A DNA stretch of 64,000 bases from positions 1,334,501 through 1,398,500 of the forward strand of contig NZ_CP047569.1 in NCBI RefSeq assembly GCF_009903625.1, in the 5' to 3' direction. Position numbers and translations under genes: made by a program. Positions 25,603-34,310 of this stretch are shown piece after piece. The notes below the pieces were generated by a model. That model ran no database searches, had not been told where the DNA came from, and saw only the letters and a list, made by a program, of their open reading frames with translations. The stretch comes from Microbulbifer sp. ALW1. GTDB lineage: Bacteria; Pseudomonadota; Gammaproteobacteria; Pseudomonadales; Cellvibrionaceae. Numbering within the stretch: position 1 is the first letter of the stretch; each line of letters starts with the position of its first letter.

Positions 25603-26151
25603 TTATTTCCACTTGATATTGCAGCCGATCGACGGCGTCTGATCTTCTCCTGGCTCGTCCCCCGCCAGAACTTTATCCACAGCTGCGCGCAAATCCTTTC
25701 CATCCACCGGCTCATTATTCCCCGGTCGGCTGTCATCAAACTGCCCGCGATAGGCCAGCTTTCCATTCCCATCAAACAAGAAAAAGTCCGGGGTGCAGGC
25801 AGCGTCGAACGCTTTGGCCACAGACTGATCCTCGTCCACCAGATACGCAAAGCGATATCCCCGCGCGGCCACTTCTTTCTGCATTTTCTCCGGGCTGTCC
25901 TCCGGATAGCTGGCAAAGTCATTGCTGTTGATGGCGACGATGCCGAGGCCGGCGGGCAGGTACTGCTCGGCGAATTTGGAGAGTGCGGCGGCAATGTGTT
26001 TTACGAAGGGGCAGTGGTTGCAGATAAACATGACCAGCAGTGGCTTGCCCGCATAGTCGCTGCTGCTGACCAGGGCGCCGGTCGGATCCGGGAGTTTGAA
26101 GCTGGGCATGGACGTGCCCAGTGGAATCATGGTGGAGGGAGTGAGGGCCAT
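25603..26151 (-). CDS. Thioredoxin-like redoxin-family protein
   Basis: This 182-residue protein has an AhpC/TSA-Redoxin fold: SFKLPDPTGALVS, the strand LLVMFICNHCPFVKH with a CNHC active-site-like pair, INSNDFASYPEDSPE and FFLFDGNGKLAYRGQFDD. The long NDxxxYPxDSxxxM segment is typical of the thioredoxin-like family annotated as COG0526 redoxins of unknown partner. A proline-containing TPDFFLF is the cis-Pro loop. No signal peptide is visible, so it is probably cytoplasmic. It begins well apart from the urease cluster, divergent from ureD. Confidence 0.85.
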   Translation of the reverse strand: MALTPSTMIPLGTSMPSFKLPDPTGALVSSSDYAGKPLLVMFICNHCPFVKHIAAALSKFAEQYLPAGLGIVAINSNDFASYPEDSPEKMQKEVAARGYRFAYLVDEDQSVAKAFDAACTPDFFLFDGNGKLAYRGQFDDSRPGNNEPVDGKDLRAAVDKVLAGDEPGEDQTPSIGCNIKWK

Positions 26152-26299
26152 TGGTTGCTCCTTTTCCGAGGCTAGAGATCAATTCTGTTATTTATTCAGC
26201 CGTGTCCGAGTGTACGGCTTTTGTAAGGCCATTTCAGGCCGCGGTTTCTTTTTGCCCTTCACTTCAAACTTTCGACGAGTGCCCGCAGGTAGCGTTCTA

Positions 26300-26311
26300 C
26301 GTCAAATGACG
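26300..26311. promoter_or_regulatory. Shared urea-region motif, copy 1
   Basis: CGTCAAATGACG (a 5-bp inverted repeat around AA) lies 105 bases upstream of ureD and recurs exactly at 38829-38840 upstream of the porin/urt genes. Here it is followed by CATACCCCTCGC. It may be the target of the LuxR-type response regulator at 34311. Confidence 0.55.
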
Positions 26312-26416
26312 CATACCCCTCGCTTCTGAATCTTGTTTCCATTGGCCTTAAATCCAACCTGCTGCCGGGAAAGAGTGAAAGATTTTCCGGGGCGAGAAGC
26401 TGTTGCCAGTGTTTCC

Positions 26417-27301
26417 ATGAATCAACTCGCTATTCCCGAGCCCAGTGCGGCTGAAGCCGTTTCCGCAGGGCGCTGGCACGCGAACCTTGAGCTGCAGTTC
26501 GCGCGCGGGGCGCGTGGCTGCCGGCTGGCGCGCAATCGGCATTCCGGTCCCTTGTATGTGCAGAAGCCGTTCTTTCCAGAGGGGCGGGATCTGGCGCATG
26601 TGTACCTGCTGCATCCACCCGGTGGGCTGGTTTCCGGGGATCGGCTGGATATCCGTGTGGAGGTCCAGCAGGGCGCGGGTGCACTGGTGACGACCACCGG
26701 TGCGGGGCGTGTTTACCGGGCGCGGCAGGACGGCCTGTTGCAGAGCCAGAATACGACGCTGCGGGTCGAGGCCGGGGCGAGCCTGGAGTGGTTGCCGCTG
26801 GAGAATATTGCCTATCCGGGTGCCAATGGGGTTATGCACACGCGAGTGAATCTTGCACACGGGGCGCGGTTTGCAGGCTGGGAGGTTACGTCCCTCGGTT
26901 TGCCCGCCTGCGATGCCACCTTTGCCAGTGGCCAGTTATTACAGCGGTTGGAAATTTTTCGTGAGGGCATCCCGCTACTGGTGGAATCCCTGCGCTTGAG
27001 CGGTGAAGAAATTTTGCAATCACGCGCTGGATTGCAGGGGCTGCCGGTCAATGGACTGCTGGTGATGGGGCCGTTTGCGGAGGCACCTGAAGAGATTGTG
27101 CTGGAAGACTGCCGGGAAATTATCGCAGCGCATGACAAGCGCTGTGTGGCCGGTGTCACCCTGGTCGGCGAAATGCTCGCGGTGCGTGTGTTGGGGCGCT
27201 GCGCGTTTGAAGTGCGTGCACTGCTTACCGATGTGTGGGCGCGTCTGCGGTCGGAATGGCTGGGACGTGCGCCCTGTGCGCCGCGAATCTGGCGCACCTG
27301 A
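26417..27301 (+). CDS. ureD: Urease accessory protein UreD
   Basis: This 294-residue protein is the scaffold that, with UreF and UreG, delivers nickel to the UreABC apoenzyme. Family features are LQFARGARGCRLARNRHSGPLYVQKPF, the LHPPGGLVSGDRL turn, ALVTTTGAGRVYRA and WLPLENIAYPGA. The length is near normal (about 280-300). The ATG at 26417 has a weak ribosome site; the frame is open back to 26333. It leads the ureDABCEFG order. Confidence 0.93.
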   Translation: MNQLAIPEPSAAEAVSAGRWHANLELQFARGARGCRLARNRHSGPLYVQKPFFPEGRDLAHVYLLHPPGGLVSGDRLDIRVEVQQGAGALVTTTGAGRVYRARQDGLLQSQNTTLRVEAGASLEWLPLENIAYPGANGVMHTRVNLAHGARFAGWEVTSLGLPACDATFASGQLLQRLEIFREGIPLLVESLRLSGEEILQSRAGLQGLPVNGLLVMGPFAEAPEEIVLEDCREIIAAHDKRCVAGVTLVGEMLAVRVLGRCAFEVRALLTDVWARLRSEWLGRAPCAPRIWRT

Positions 27302-27346
27302 TTTGTTTTGATATCTATAAATTGAAAAGGCACTGCAGGATTTTGC

Positions 27347-27649
27347 ATGGAATTACTGCCGAGAGAAAAAGACAAGCTGCTGGTGTTTACCGCCGCACTG
27401 CTCGCTGAGCGCCGGCTGGCGCGTGGATTGAAATTGAATTATCCGGAGGCCGTGGCGCTGATCACCATGGAAATCATGGAAGGTGCGCGGGACGGCAAAA
27501 GTGTCGCGGAGCTGATGGGTTACGGCCGCGAGATATTGAATGCAGATCAGGTAATGGACGGCGTTCCCGAACTGGTTCGCGAAGTGCAGGTGGAGGCCAC
27601 TTTTCCCGACGGTACCAAACTGGTGACCGTGCACAATCCCATCAGCTGA
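27347..27649 (+). CDS. ureA: Urease gamma subunit
   Basis: This 100-residue small urease subunit is complete. It begins [23 protein letters not shown] and contains [10 protein letters not shown] and [13 protein letters not shown], all canonical. It assembles with UreB and UreC into the cytoplasmic nickel enzyme that splits urea into ammonia and carbamate. ureB starts 24 bases downstream. Confidence 0.97.
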   Translation: MELLPREKDKLLVFTAALLAERRLARGLKLNYPEAVALITMEIMEGARDGKSVAELMGYGREILNADQVMDGVPELVREVQVEATFPDGTKLVTVHNPIS

Positions 27650-27673
27650 AGCGCTAATTAAAAAGGGTGTGAA

Positions 27674-28000
27674 ATGATTCCCGGAGAAATTCAGGTCGCG
27701 TCAGACAGGGGCGATATCCAACTCAATCCCGGCCGTGAAACCCGCACCCTGCGGGTGGAAAATACCGGTGATCGCCCGGTACAGGTGGGCTCCCATTACC
27801 ATTTTTACGAGGTCAATCCGGCGCTGCGGTTTGAGCGCGAACAGGCGCGGGGCTTTCACCTGAATATTGCCTCCGGTACCGCGGTGCGTTTCGAGCCCGG
27901 ACAGGGGCGCGAGATCGAGCTGGTGGCTTACGCGGGCGCGCGCGAGGTGTACGGGTTTCGTGGTGAGGTCATGGGCCCACTGGACAAGGTCGGGGAGTGA
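27674..28000 (+). CDS. ureB: Urease beta subunit
   Basis: This 108-residue subunit has the canonical MIPGEIQ opening, [20 protein letters not shown] and the [17 protein letters not shown] segment. An AAAGGGTG ribosome site lies before ATG 27674. ureC begins 13 bases after the stop. Confidence 0.97.
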   Translation: MIPGEIQVASDRGDIQLNPGRETRTLRVENTGDRPVQVGSHYHFYEVNPALRFEREQARGFHLNIASGTAVRFEPGQGREIELVAYAGAREVYGFRGEVMGPLDKVGE

Positions 28001-28013
28001 GGGGAGTGAAACC

Positions 28014-29729
28014 GTGAGCAGCATGGATAGAGAAAGCTACGCACAGATGTTCGGCCCCACTACCGGCGATCGCGTGCGTCTGGCAGACACCGAACTCTGG
28101 CTGCAGGTAGAAAAAGATTTCACCCGCTACGGGGATGAAGTGAAGTTCGGCGGCGGCAAGGTGATCCGCGACGGTATGGGGCAGAGCCAGCGGCCGTCTG
28201 CCGAAACCCCCGATTTGGTCATCACCAACGCGCTCATTCTCGATCACTGGGGTGTGGTCAAGGCTGATGTTGCAGTTAAAGACGGGCGCATTTCCGGAAT
28301 CGGCAAAGCGGGCAATCCGGATGTGCAGGAAGGGGTCGAAATCATCATCGGTCCCGGCACCGAAATTATTGCCGGCGAGGGTTCGATCCTGACTGCCGGC
28401 GGTATCGATGCGCACATTCACTTTATCTGCCCGCAACAGGTGGAGGAGGCGCTGATGTCCGGCGTTACCACCATGATCGGCGGCGGTACAGGACCAGCTA
28501 CCGGCACCAATGCCACTACCTGCACCCCCGGTCCCTGGAATATTGGCAAAATGCTGCAGGCCACGGACAGCTTGCCGATGAACTTGGGCTTTCTCGGCAA
28601 GGGCAATGCCAGCCTGCCGGAAGCCATTGAAGAACAACTGGAAGCCGGTGCCTGCGGGCTAAAATTGCACGAGGACTGGGGCACTACACCCGCGTCCATC
28701 GACTGCTGTCTGACGGTGGCGGAAAAATACGATGTGCAGGTGGCGATTCACACCGACACCTTGAACGAATCCGGGTTTGTGGACGATACCCTCGGTGCTT
28801 TCAAGGGGCGCGCCATTCACACCTATCACACAGAAGGTGCCGGCGGTGGACACGCGCCGGACATCATCAAGGCGTGCGCCTCGGAAAACGTATTGCCGTC
28901 TTCCACCAATCCTACGCGTCCCTATACGGTCAACACCGTGGATGAACATCTCGATATGCTGATGGTGTGCCACCACCTAGATACCAGTATTCCCGAAGAT
29001 ATTGCCTTTGCCGATTCGCGTATTCGCAAGGAAACCATTGCCGCGGAAGATATCTTCCACGACCTTGGCGCCTTCAGCATGATTGCCTCGGATTCCCAGG
29101 CAATGGGCCGTGTGGGTGAAGTGGTTACCCGCACCTGGCAGACTGCGCACAAGATGAAAGTACAGCGCGGCAATTTGCCGGAGGATGCAGTTGGTGAAAC
29201 TGCCGGCGCCGACAATTTTCGCGCGCGCCGCTATATCGCCAAGTACACCATCAACCCGGCGATCACTCACGGCATCGCCCACGAAGTGGGTTCCATCGAG
29301 TTGGGTAAACTGGCGGATCTGGTGTTGTGGAAGCCGGCCTTCTTCGGCATAAAACCATCGATGATTTTAAAAGGCGGGATGATTGCCGCGGCCCCCATGG
29401 GGGACCCCAATGCCTCCATCCCCACGCCGCAACCGGTGCATTACCGCCCCATGTTTGGTGCCCTGGGTTTGGCCGCGGCGAAAACCTCGGTGACCTTTGT
29501 GTCCCAGGCTGCACTGGACAACAGTGTCGGAGAAAAACTCGGCCTGCAACGCACCCTGGTAGCCTGTAAAAACACCCGCAATATCCGCAAAAAAGACATG
29601 CTGCTGAACGATTGGCAGCCGGACGTCACCGTTGACCCCCAGACCTACGAAGTGCGTGCCGATGGCGAACTGCTTACCTGTGAACCCGCCACGGAGCTGC
29701 CGCTGGCGCAGCGTTATTGCTTATTCTGA
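28014..29729 (+). CDS. ureC: Urease alpha (catalytic) subunit
   Basis: This 571-residue catalytic subunit carries the dinickel centre. Visible are [14 protein letters not shown] (nickel ligands), GLKLHEDWG with the lysine that becomes carbamylated, [13 protein letters not shown], the active-site flap with MVCHHLD, and GHAPDII. GTG 28014 is spaced 7 bases from GGGGAG and gives a length close to other UreC proteins; ATG 28023 is the alternative. Maturation depends on the UreDEFG set around it. Confidence 0.97.
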   Translation: MSSMDRESYAQMFGPTTGDRVRLADTELWLQVEKDFTRYGDEVKFGGGKVIRDGMGQSQRPSAETPDLVITNALILDHWGVVKADVAVKDGRISGIGKAGNPDVQEGVEIIIGPGTEIIAGEGSILTAGGIDAHIHFICPQQVEEALMSGVTTMIGGGTGPATGTNATTCTPGPWNIGKMLQATDSLPMNLGFLGKGNASLPEAIEEQLEAGACGLKLHEDWGTTPASIDCCLTVAEKYDVQVAIHTDTLNESGFVDDTLGAFKGRAIHTYHTEGAGGGHAPDIIKACASENVLPSSTNPTRPYTVNTVDEHLDMLMVCHHLDTSIPEDIAFADSRIRKETIAAEDIFHDLGAFSMIASDSQAMGRVGEVVTRTWQTAHKMKVQRGNLPEDAVGETAGADNFRARRYIAKYTINPAITHGIAHEVGSIELGKLADLVLWKPAFFGIKPSMILKGGMIAAAPMGDPNASIPTPQPVHYRPMFGALGLAAAKTSVTFVSQAALDNSVGEKLGLQRTLVACKNTRNIRKKDMLLNDWQPDVTVDPQTYEVRADGELLTCEPATELPLAQRYCLF

Positions 29730-29745
29730 TTGTGAGGAACGCCTT

Positions 29746-30297
29746 TTGACACTGGATATCTACGAGCGTCTCGGTACCGACAGCGAAAAAACGCCCCAGT
29801 ATTCCCTGGTGCTGGACCACCTGCAGCGGGACCGCGGCCGCTTGCGTGCGCAGGCGACCGACGGCAGCGAAGTGCGGATTTTTCTGGAGCGTGGCAAGCC
29901 ATTACAGGTAGGGGAAATCCTGCAGAGCCAGTGCGATAGCTATGTCGAGGTGGTCGGCGCCGAAGAGCCGGTAACCACCGCCCACTGCAATGACTGGTTC
30001 ACCTTCAGTCGCGCCTGCTACCACCTGGGAAACCGTCATGTGAAATTACAGATCGGCAACCGGGAAAGCGCCAATGGATACTGGCTGCGTATTACCCCCG
30101 ACCACGTGCTGGAAGAAATGCTGGAACTGCTCGGACTCAGCCTGACGCGAGAAGAGGCGGTGTTTGTACCGGAATCCGGTGCCTACAGTGGTGGTCATTC
30201 CCATGGGCACTCTCATGGGCACTCTCATGGGCACTCGCATAGCCATTCGTACAGTCATGGAGATAGCCACGATCACCATGAGCATCACCACCACTGA
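29746..30297 (+). CDS. ureE: Urease accessory protein UreE (nickel metallochaperone)
   Basis: This 183-residue metallochaperone binds nickel for urease. It has the peptide-binding N-terminal domain (YSLVLDHLQRDRGRLRA) and metal-binding domain with ACYHLGNRHVKLQI, where the conserved His sits at the dimer interface. A long C-terminal tail carries about 19 His residues. No ATG fits; TTG 29746 follows GAGGAACG and matches the family's N-terminus. Its end overlaps the ureF start by 20 bases. Confidence 0.92.
   Translation: MTLDIYERLGTDSEKTPQYSLVLDHLQRDRGRLRAQATDGSEVRIFLERGKPLQVGEILQSQCDSYVEVVGAEEPVTTAHCNDWFTFSRACYHLGNRHVKLQIGNRESANGYWLRITPDHVLEEMLELLGLSLTREEAVFVPESGAYSGGHSHGHSHGHSHGHSHSHSYSHGDSHDHHEHHHH
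30202..30237 (+). repeat. 12-bp tandem repeats encoding the UreE His tail
   Basis: CATGGGCACTCT occurs at 30202-30213 and 30214-30225, and as CATGGGCACTCG at 30226-30237. Each unit codes a His-Gly-His-Ser unit. The near-identity at wobble positions shows recent repeat expansion. Confidence 0.8.
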
Positions 30298-30952
30298 CGC
30301 GGCGCTGCTGCGCCTGCTGCAGTTGTCCAGTGCCAGCCTGCCGGTGGGCGGCTACGCGTTTTCCCAGGGATTGGAGTACGCCATTGATACGGGCTGGGTG
30401 AAAAACTTCGAACAGACTCGCGAATGGCTGTCACTGCAATTGATGGAATCCCTGGCGCAGGTGGATTGCCCGCTACTGCTGCGTTGCTATCGCGCACTGC
30501 AGCAGGACGATATGGAACAGCTGCATTACTGGAACCATTACGCCCTGGCGTGCCGCGAAACCCGCGAACTGCGCCTCACTGACACCGCTACCGGCAACGC
30601 CCTTATCCGGCTTTTAGTGCAGCTGCAGATTGAACAGCCGCTGGGGAAATCCGAAGCCAGTTTTGTCACCGCCTTCGCCATCGCCGCACATCACTGGCAA
30701 CTGAGCGGGGAAGCCGCCGTACTCGGGCTGGTGTGGGCCTGGCTGGAAAACCAGGTTGCCGCCGTCACCAAACTGGTGCCCCTGGGACAGACCCAGGCGC
30801 AGCAACTGATCGGCGAAATTCAGCAACAGGTACCGGCGGCCATCACCCGCGCAACACAATTACAAGACTTTGAACTCGGGGCTGGCCTGCCCGCGCTGGC
30901 TATCGCCAGCGCCAAGCACGAACACCAGTACAGTCGATTGTTTAGATCCTAA
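30278..30952 (+). CDS. ureF: Urease accessory protein UreF
   Basis: This 224-residue all-helical protein bridges UreD and UreG in the nickel insertion complex. It shows the family opening [26 protein letters not shown] and the CRETRELR segment, and ends YSRLFRS, the conserved C-terminus needed for UreG binding. ATG 30278 overlaps ureE by 20 bases; the frame is open further upstream inside ureE but that part is unlikely to be translated. Confidence 0.93.
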   Translation: MSITTTDAALLRLLQLSSASLPVGGYAFSQGLEYAIDTGWVKNFEQTREWLSLQLMESLAQVDCPLLLRCYRALQQDDMEQLHYWNHYALACRETRELRLTDTATGNALIRLLVQLQIEQPLGKSEASFVTAFAIAAHHWQLSGEAAVLGLVWAWLENQVAAVTKLVPLGQTQAQQLIGEIQQQVPAAITRATQLQDFELGAGLPALAIASAKHEHQYSRLFRS

Positions 30953-30986
30953 CGAGAACCCAATAAGCATCCTGGGGATAAATACC

Positions 30987-31628
30987 ATGACCACAGCCAA
31001 AAAACAGACCCTGCGTGTCGGCATCGGCGGCCCGGTAGGCTCCGGTAAAACCGCGCTGCTGCGTGAACTTTGCGGTGCCATGCGCGAGTACTACGATATC
31101 GCCGTCGTCACCAATGACATCTACACCCAGGAAGATGCCAAGTTCCTCACCCATCACGAGGCACTGAGCGCGGACCGCATTCTCGGCGTAGAAACCGGCG
31201 GCTGCCCTCACACCGCCATCCGTGAAGACGCCTCCATGAACCTCGCCGCCATCGACGAACTTATCGCCCGTCACGGCGAACTGGATGTGGTGTTCGTGGA
31301 AAGCGGCGGCGACAACCTCAGCGCCACCTTCAGCCCGGAACTCTCCGACCTCACCATCTATGTGATCGATGTATCCGCTGGTGACAAAATCCCCAGAAAA
31401 GGTGGCCCGGGTATCACCCGCTCCGATTTGTTGATCATCAATAAAATTGACCTGGCCCCATTGGTCGGCGCGTCCCTCGAAGTCATGGATCGCGATGCCA
31501 AAAAAATGCGTGGCGACAGGCCGTTTGTCTTCTCGAACTTGAAGGTACAAAAAGGCCTCAAAGACATTATCCAATTCATCGTGCGCGAAGGAATGCTGGA
31601 AGAAAAAGTCATTCCGGCAATTGCCTGA
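30987..31628 (+). CDS. ureG: Urease accessory GTPase UreG
   Basis: This 213-residue SIMIBI GTPase powers nickel delivery to urease. P-loop [11 protein letters not shown], the metal-binding Cys-Pro-His in [14 protein letters not shown], the ESGGDNL switch and NKIDLAP specificity motif are all present. Length and order are canonical. The ATG at 30987 follows TGGGGATA. A small His-rich gene follows 38 bases later. Confidence 0.96.
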   Translation: MTTAKKQTLRVGIGGPVGSGKTALLRELCGAMREYYDIAVVTNDIYTQEDAKFLTHHEALSADRILGVETGGCPHTAIREDASMNLAAIDELIARHGELDVVFVESGGDNLSATFSPELSDLTIYVIDVSAGDKIPRKGGPGITRSDLLIINKIDLAPLVGASLEVMDRDAKKMRGDRPFVFSNLKVQKGLKDIIQFIVREGMLEEKVIPAIA

Positions 31629-31666
31629 AAACGATCAAAGCAAGAACACAAGTAGTCGAGGAAAAT

Positions 31667-31876
31667 ATGAAAGCAAAAATTCTCTCCAAAATCGTGATGC
31701 TCATGACTCTCGTGAGCGCGAGTCTGGCCACTCAAGCCCACGAAGGTCACGCGCCTGCGGGTGTGGTACACGAAATGCACCATATGCTGTGGATTGTTAT
31801 GGCATTTGCAGTAAGCGCGGTGGCGGTTTTTCTGTTCAGGAAATCGGAAAAGAAAAAAGAAGACACTCAGGACTAA
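31667..31876 (+). CDS. Small His-rich exported membrane protein
   Basis: This 69-residue product is not recognised. It has an N-terminal hydrophobic stretch ending at TQA, which could be a signal peptide, then HEGHAPAGVVHEMHHMLW with six His residues over about 18 positions, one membrane helix (about residues 41-58) and a charged tail KKKEDTQD. The His-rich outside face and its place 38 bases after ureG suggest a role in nickel or metal handling. The His segment recalls the start of HupE/UreJ nickel permeases, which are much larger. A GAGGAA ribosome site precedes the ATG. Confidence 0.7.
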   Translation: MKAKILSKIVMLMTLVSASLATQAHEGHAPAGVVHEMHHMLWIVMAFAVSAVAVFLFRKSEKKKEDTQD

Positions 31877-31955
31877 CAGGGTAACGAAAGCCACGAAGTA
31901 AAGCGCTGAGAAGTGAAGGCAGTGCACCCGGTGCGCTGTCGCCACGACACTAATT

Positions 31956-32336
31956 TCATGGCGTAGTCTGTGAGGCCCGCACCTTGAGCTTGTGCCCCAC
32001 CTGAACAATCGCCTCGATTGCCGGCTTCAACTCCGCCCCCAGCTCACTCAACCGATACTCCACACTAGGCGGTGACGTCGGCATCACCTCGCGAATAACC
32101 ACCCCGCGCTCCTCCAGCTGCTTCAGTCGTGTCGTCAGCATCTTTGCAGAGATCCCGGGAATATCACTTTTCAACTCGGTAAAACGCCGCGCCCGCTCAC
32201 TCAGGAACCAGATAATATTCGGCGTCCAGGCCCCACCAATGACCTCCATACAGGTACTCAACGGGCAACTGGCCGGTGGCGTCTCCACCGGATTTTTTCG
32301 ACGTGGCAGCACCGCAAACTTCCTTACTGTTTCCAA
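31956..32336 (-). CDS. HxlR-family transcriptional regulator
   Basis: This 126-residue winged-helix protein has the HxlR opening CPLSTCMEVIGGAWTPNIIWFLS, then FTELKSDIPGISAKMLTTRLKQLEERGVV, and SVEYRLSELG. Cysteines near the N-terminus can act as redox or electrophile sensors in this family. It is transcribed divergently from a flavin oxidoreductase gene and probably represses it and itself through palindromes in the 151-base gap. Confidence 0.9.
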   Translation of the reverse strand: METVRKFAVLPRRKNPVETPPASCPLSTCMEVIGGAWTPNIIWFLSERARRFTELKSDIPGISAKMLTTRLKQLEERGVVIREVMPTSPPSVEYRLSELGAELKPAIEAIVQVGHKLKVRASQTTP

Positions 32337-32358
32337 ATTATGATCGCCGGAAAATCAC

Positions 32359-32376
32359 CGGTTACCGATCGGTAAC
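32359..32376. promoter_or_regulatory. Perfect 18-bp palindrome, HxlR operator candidate
   Basis: GGTTACCGATCGGTAACC is fully self-complementary. Further GTAACC copies lie at 32391-32395 (part of TGTAAC...GTTACA, 32389-32411) and at 32433-32439, flanking the predicted promoter of the oxidoreductase gene. Confidence 0.6.
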
Positions 32377-32400
32377 CAGGTATCCATGCTGTAACCACAT

Positions 32401-32430
32401 ATTGTAGTTACAAAGCTTCCATTAGTATAT
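32401..32430 (+). promoter_or_regulatory. Sigma-70 promoter of the flavin oxidoreductase gene
   Basis: TTGTAG (32401-32406) and TATATT (32425-32430) are separated by 18 bases. The -10 is followed directly by GGTAACC, and the -35 overlaps a GTTACA half-site, so a bound repressor would cover the promoter. Confidence 0.5.
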
Positions 32431-32487
32431 TTTGGTAACCACTGCCGCTAGACTGCCTCCCGCACACATCAGCCAGGGAGAGTATTT

Positions 32488-33579
32488 ATGCGGAGAGAGG
32501 ATTTTCGTGACAACCCGGTAGCGCAGTCACTGGGGTTAACCTACCCGGTGTTCCAGGGCCCCTTCGGCAGCGGCCACTCCAGTGCCGAACTTGCCGCCGC
32601 GGTGTCCAACGCCGGCGGACTCGGTGCCTACGGCGCCCATCACCTGTCCGGTGAAGGCATTCTTGCGCTAGCCGCGGATATTCGCAAACGCACCGACAAG
32701 CCCTTCAATCTCAACCTGTGGATTCCCCGGGATCAGGAGTGGGGCCAACCCTTCAGCAAATCGCGCGAACAAACCTACCTCAAAAAGATTGCCCCGCTTT
32801 ATCAAGAGATGTCTCTCTCTCCGCCAGCGGCAGCCGAGAATCCGCTGCACGATTACGAAGAGCAGGTGGAGGCAATACTCGCAGCGCGGCCGGCGGTATT
32901 CAGTTTCGTGTTCGGTATTCCCGAACCCTCGATTCTCGATCGCTGTGCCGAGCGCGGCATCAAAACACTGGGAGCGGCGACCACCGTCGCCGAGGCGGTG
33001 GCATTGGAAAGCGCCGGCGTGGATATGGTGATTGCGTCAGGACTGGAAGCGGGCGGCCATCGCCCGGCGTTTTTGACAGAGCCCGAGCCGCGCACTTTGC
33101 TCACTACTTTTGCGCTGCTGCCCAGGGTGCGCGATGCGGTATCGATTCCGGTAATCGCCGCTGGCGGTATTGCCGATCATAGAGGCGTGCGCGCCGCCAT
33201 GGCGCTTGGGGCAGATGCGGTGCAGGTAGGTACCGCGTTTCTCGCCTGTGAGGAATCCGGCGCGAGCGATATGCACAAGCGGCTGCTGCGCGAAAGAGAG
33301 AGTGTCGATACCGTACTGACGCGAGTGGTTTCCGGGCGTATGGCCCGCTATATCCGCAACCGCCTGACCGAAGCCAGTGATGTCTGGGACGATCCGGCGT
33401 TGCCCTATCCATTTCAGATGTCGGTGACGCGGCCGCTTTCCCGCGCTTCCACGGCAAGCAACAACCCCAATTTTGCCACCATGGCGGCCGGTCAAATTAT
33501 CGGCCTGAGTCGCCATGTACACGCGGCAGAGCTGCTGTCTGCGCTGGTGGGCGAAGTCGACACTGTCCCTGAACGGTGA
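32488..33579 (+). CDS. Nitronate monooxygenase-type flavin oxidoreductase
   Basis: This 363-residue TIM-barrel FMN enzyme is of the 2-nitropropane dioxygenase/nitronate monooxygenase family. It has YPVFQGPFGSG at the N-terminus, GGLGAYGAHHL, the EAGGHRP loop and a phosphate-binding IPVIAAGGIADHRGVRAAMALGADAVQVGTAFL. It probably oxidises toxic nitronates or reduces a quinone or enone. HxlR control upstream and a glutathione S-transferase downstream point to a response to electrophiles. Confidence 0.9.
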   Translation: MRREDFRDNPVAQSLGLTYPVFQGPFGSGHSSAELAAAVSNAGGLGAYGAHHLSGEGILALAADIRKRTDKPFNLNLWIPRDQEWGQPFSKSREQTYLKKIAPLYQEMSLSPPAAAENPLHDYEEQVEAILAARPAVFSFVFGIPEPSILDRCAERGIKTLGAATTVAEAVALESAGVDMVIASGLEAGGHRPAFLTEPEPRTLLTTFALLPRVRDAVSIPVIAAGGIADHRGVRAAMALGADAVQVGTAFLACEESGASDMHKRLLRERESVDTVLTRVVSGRMARYIRNRLTEASDVWDDPALPYPFQMSVTRPLSRASTASNNPNFATMAAGQIIGLSRHVHAAELLSALVGEVDTVPER

Positions 33580-33638
33580 ATATCGACCTGTTTCTGCACA
33601 CAACCTCGTTTGAACCCTAATCAACAAAGGATAAAACC

Positions 33639-34244
33639 ATGTACAAACTGTATTACATGCCCGGTGCCTGCTCTCGCGCGATTCACGCATTGATACTGGA
33701 CCTGGACCAGCCGGTAGAGCTGATTGCGCGGGACTCGGTCGAGGACTTTCGTTCGATTAATCCGACCAACCAGGTACCGGTACTGGTAGATGGCGACCTG
33801 GTATTGCGCGAGGGTGCCGCCATTGTGCTGTATTTGCTGAACAAGCACGCGCCCGAATCACTGGGAGCCAGCGCGGCACAACAGGCGGAATTCACCCAGT
33901 GGCTGATGTTTGCCAACGCCACGCTGCACCCGGCCTATGGCCTGCTATTTTTTGCCAGTCGCGGCCTGGAGTCGGACGCGGCGAAAGAGGAAGTTTTGCA
34001 GAAAGCCGCCGCGCGGATTAACGGCCTCTGGCAACTGGTGGAACAGCGTCTTGCGGATCGGCCGGTTATCTGCGGGGAGAAAGTATCGGCGATCGATATG
34101 ATGCTGGCGGTTTACGCCAACTGGGGAAATTACTTTCCGCTGGAGATCTCTCTGGGTAAAAATACCCGGCAGCTCTTTGAGAAAGTGGCGGAATACCCGG
34201 CCTTTGCAAAGGCGGTGGCCGCAGAAGAAGCGGTCGCAGCCTAG
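33639..34244 (+). CDS. Glutathione S-transferase
   Basis: This 201-residue cytoplasmic GST has an N-terminal thioredoxin-like domain (YKLYYMPGACSRAIHALILDL; NPTNQVPVLVDGDLVLREGAAIVLYL with the glutathione-binding cis-Pro and acidic/Ser region) and a C-terminal helical domain with SAIDMMLAVYANW. The GACSRA segment with Cys near residue 10 resembles beta-class GSTs. It follows the flavin oxidoreductase by 59 bases and ends at a strong terminator. Confidence 0.92.
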   Translation: MYKLYYMPGACSRAIHALILDLDQPVELIARDSVEDFRSINPTNQVPVLVDGDLVLREGAAIVLYLLNKHAPESLGASAAQQAEFTQWLMFANATLHPAYGLLFFASRGLESDAAKEEVLQKAAARINGLWQLVEQRLADRPVICGEKVSAIDMMLAVYANWGNYFPLEISLGKNTRQLFEKVAEYPAFAKAVAAEEAVAA

Positions 34245-34257
34245 AAAGTCACGCGAT

Positions 34258-34290
34258 TCAAAACGGGAGGCCGATGGCCTCCCGTTTTTT
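34258..34290. terminator. Bidirectional intrinsic terminator after GST
   Basis: Stem AAACGGGAGGCC/GGCCTCCCGTTT (34261-34272 with 34276-34287), loop GAT, with A- and T-runs on either side. It serves the GST and the minus-strand response regulator. Confidence 0.9.
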
Positions 34291-34310
34291 CGGTATCTTA
34301 TCGCATCGGC

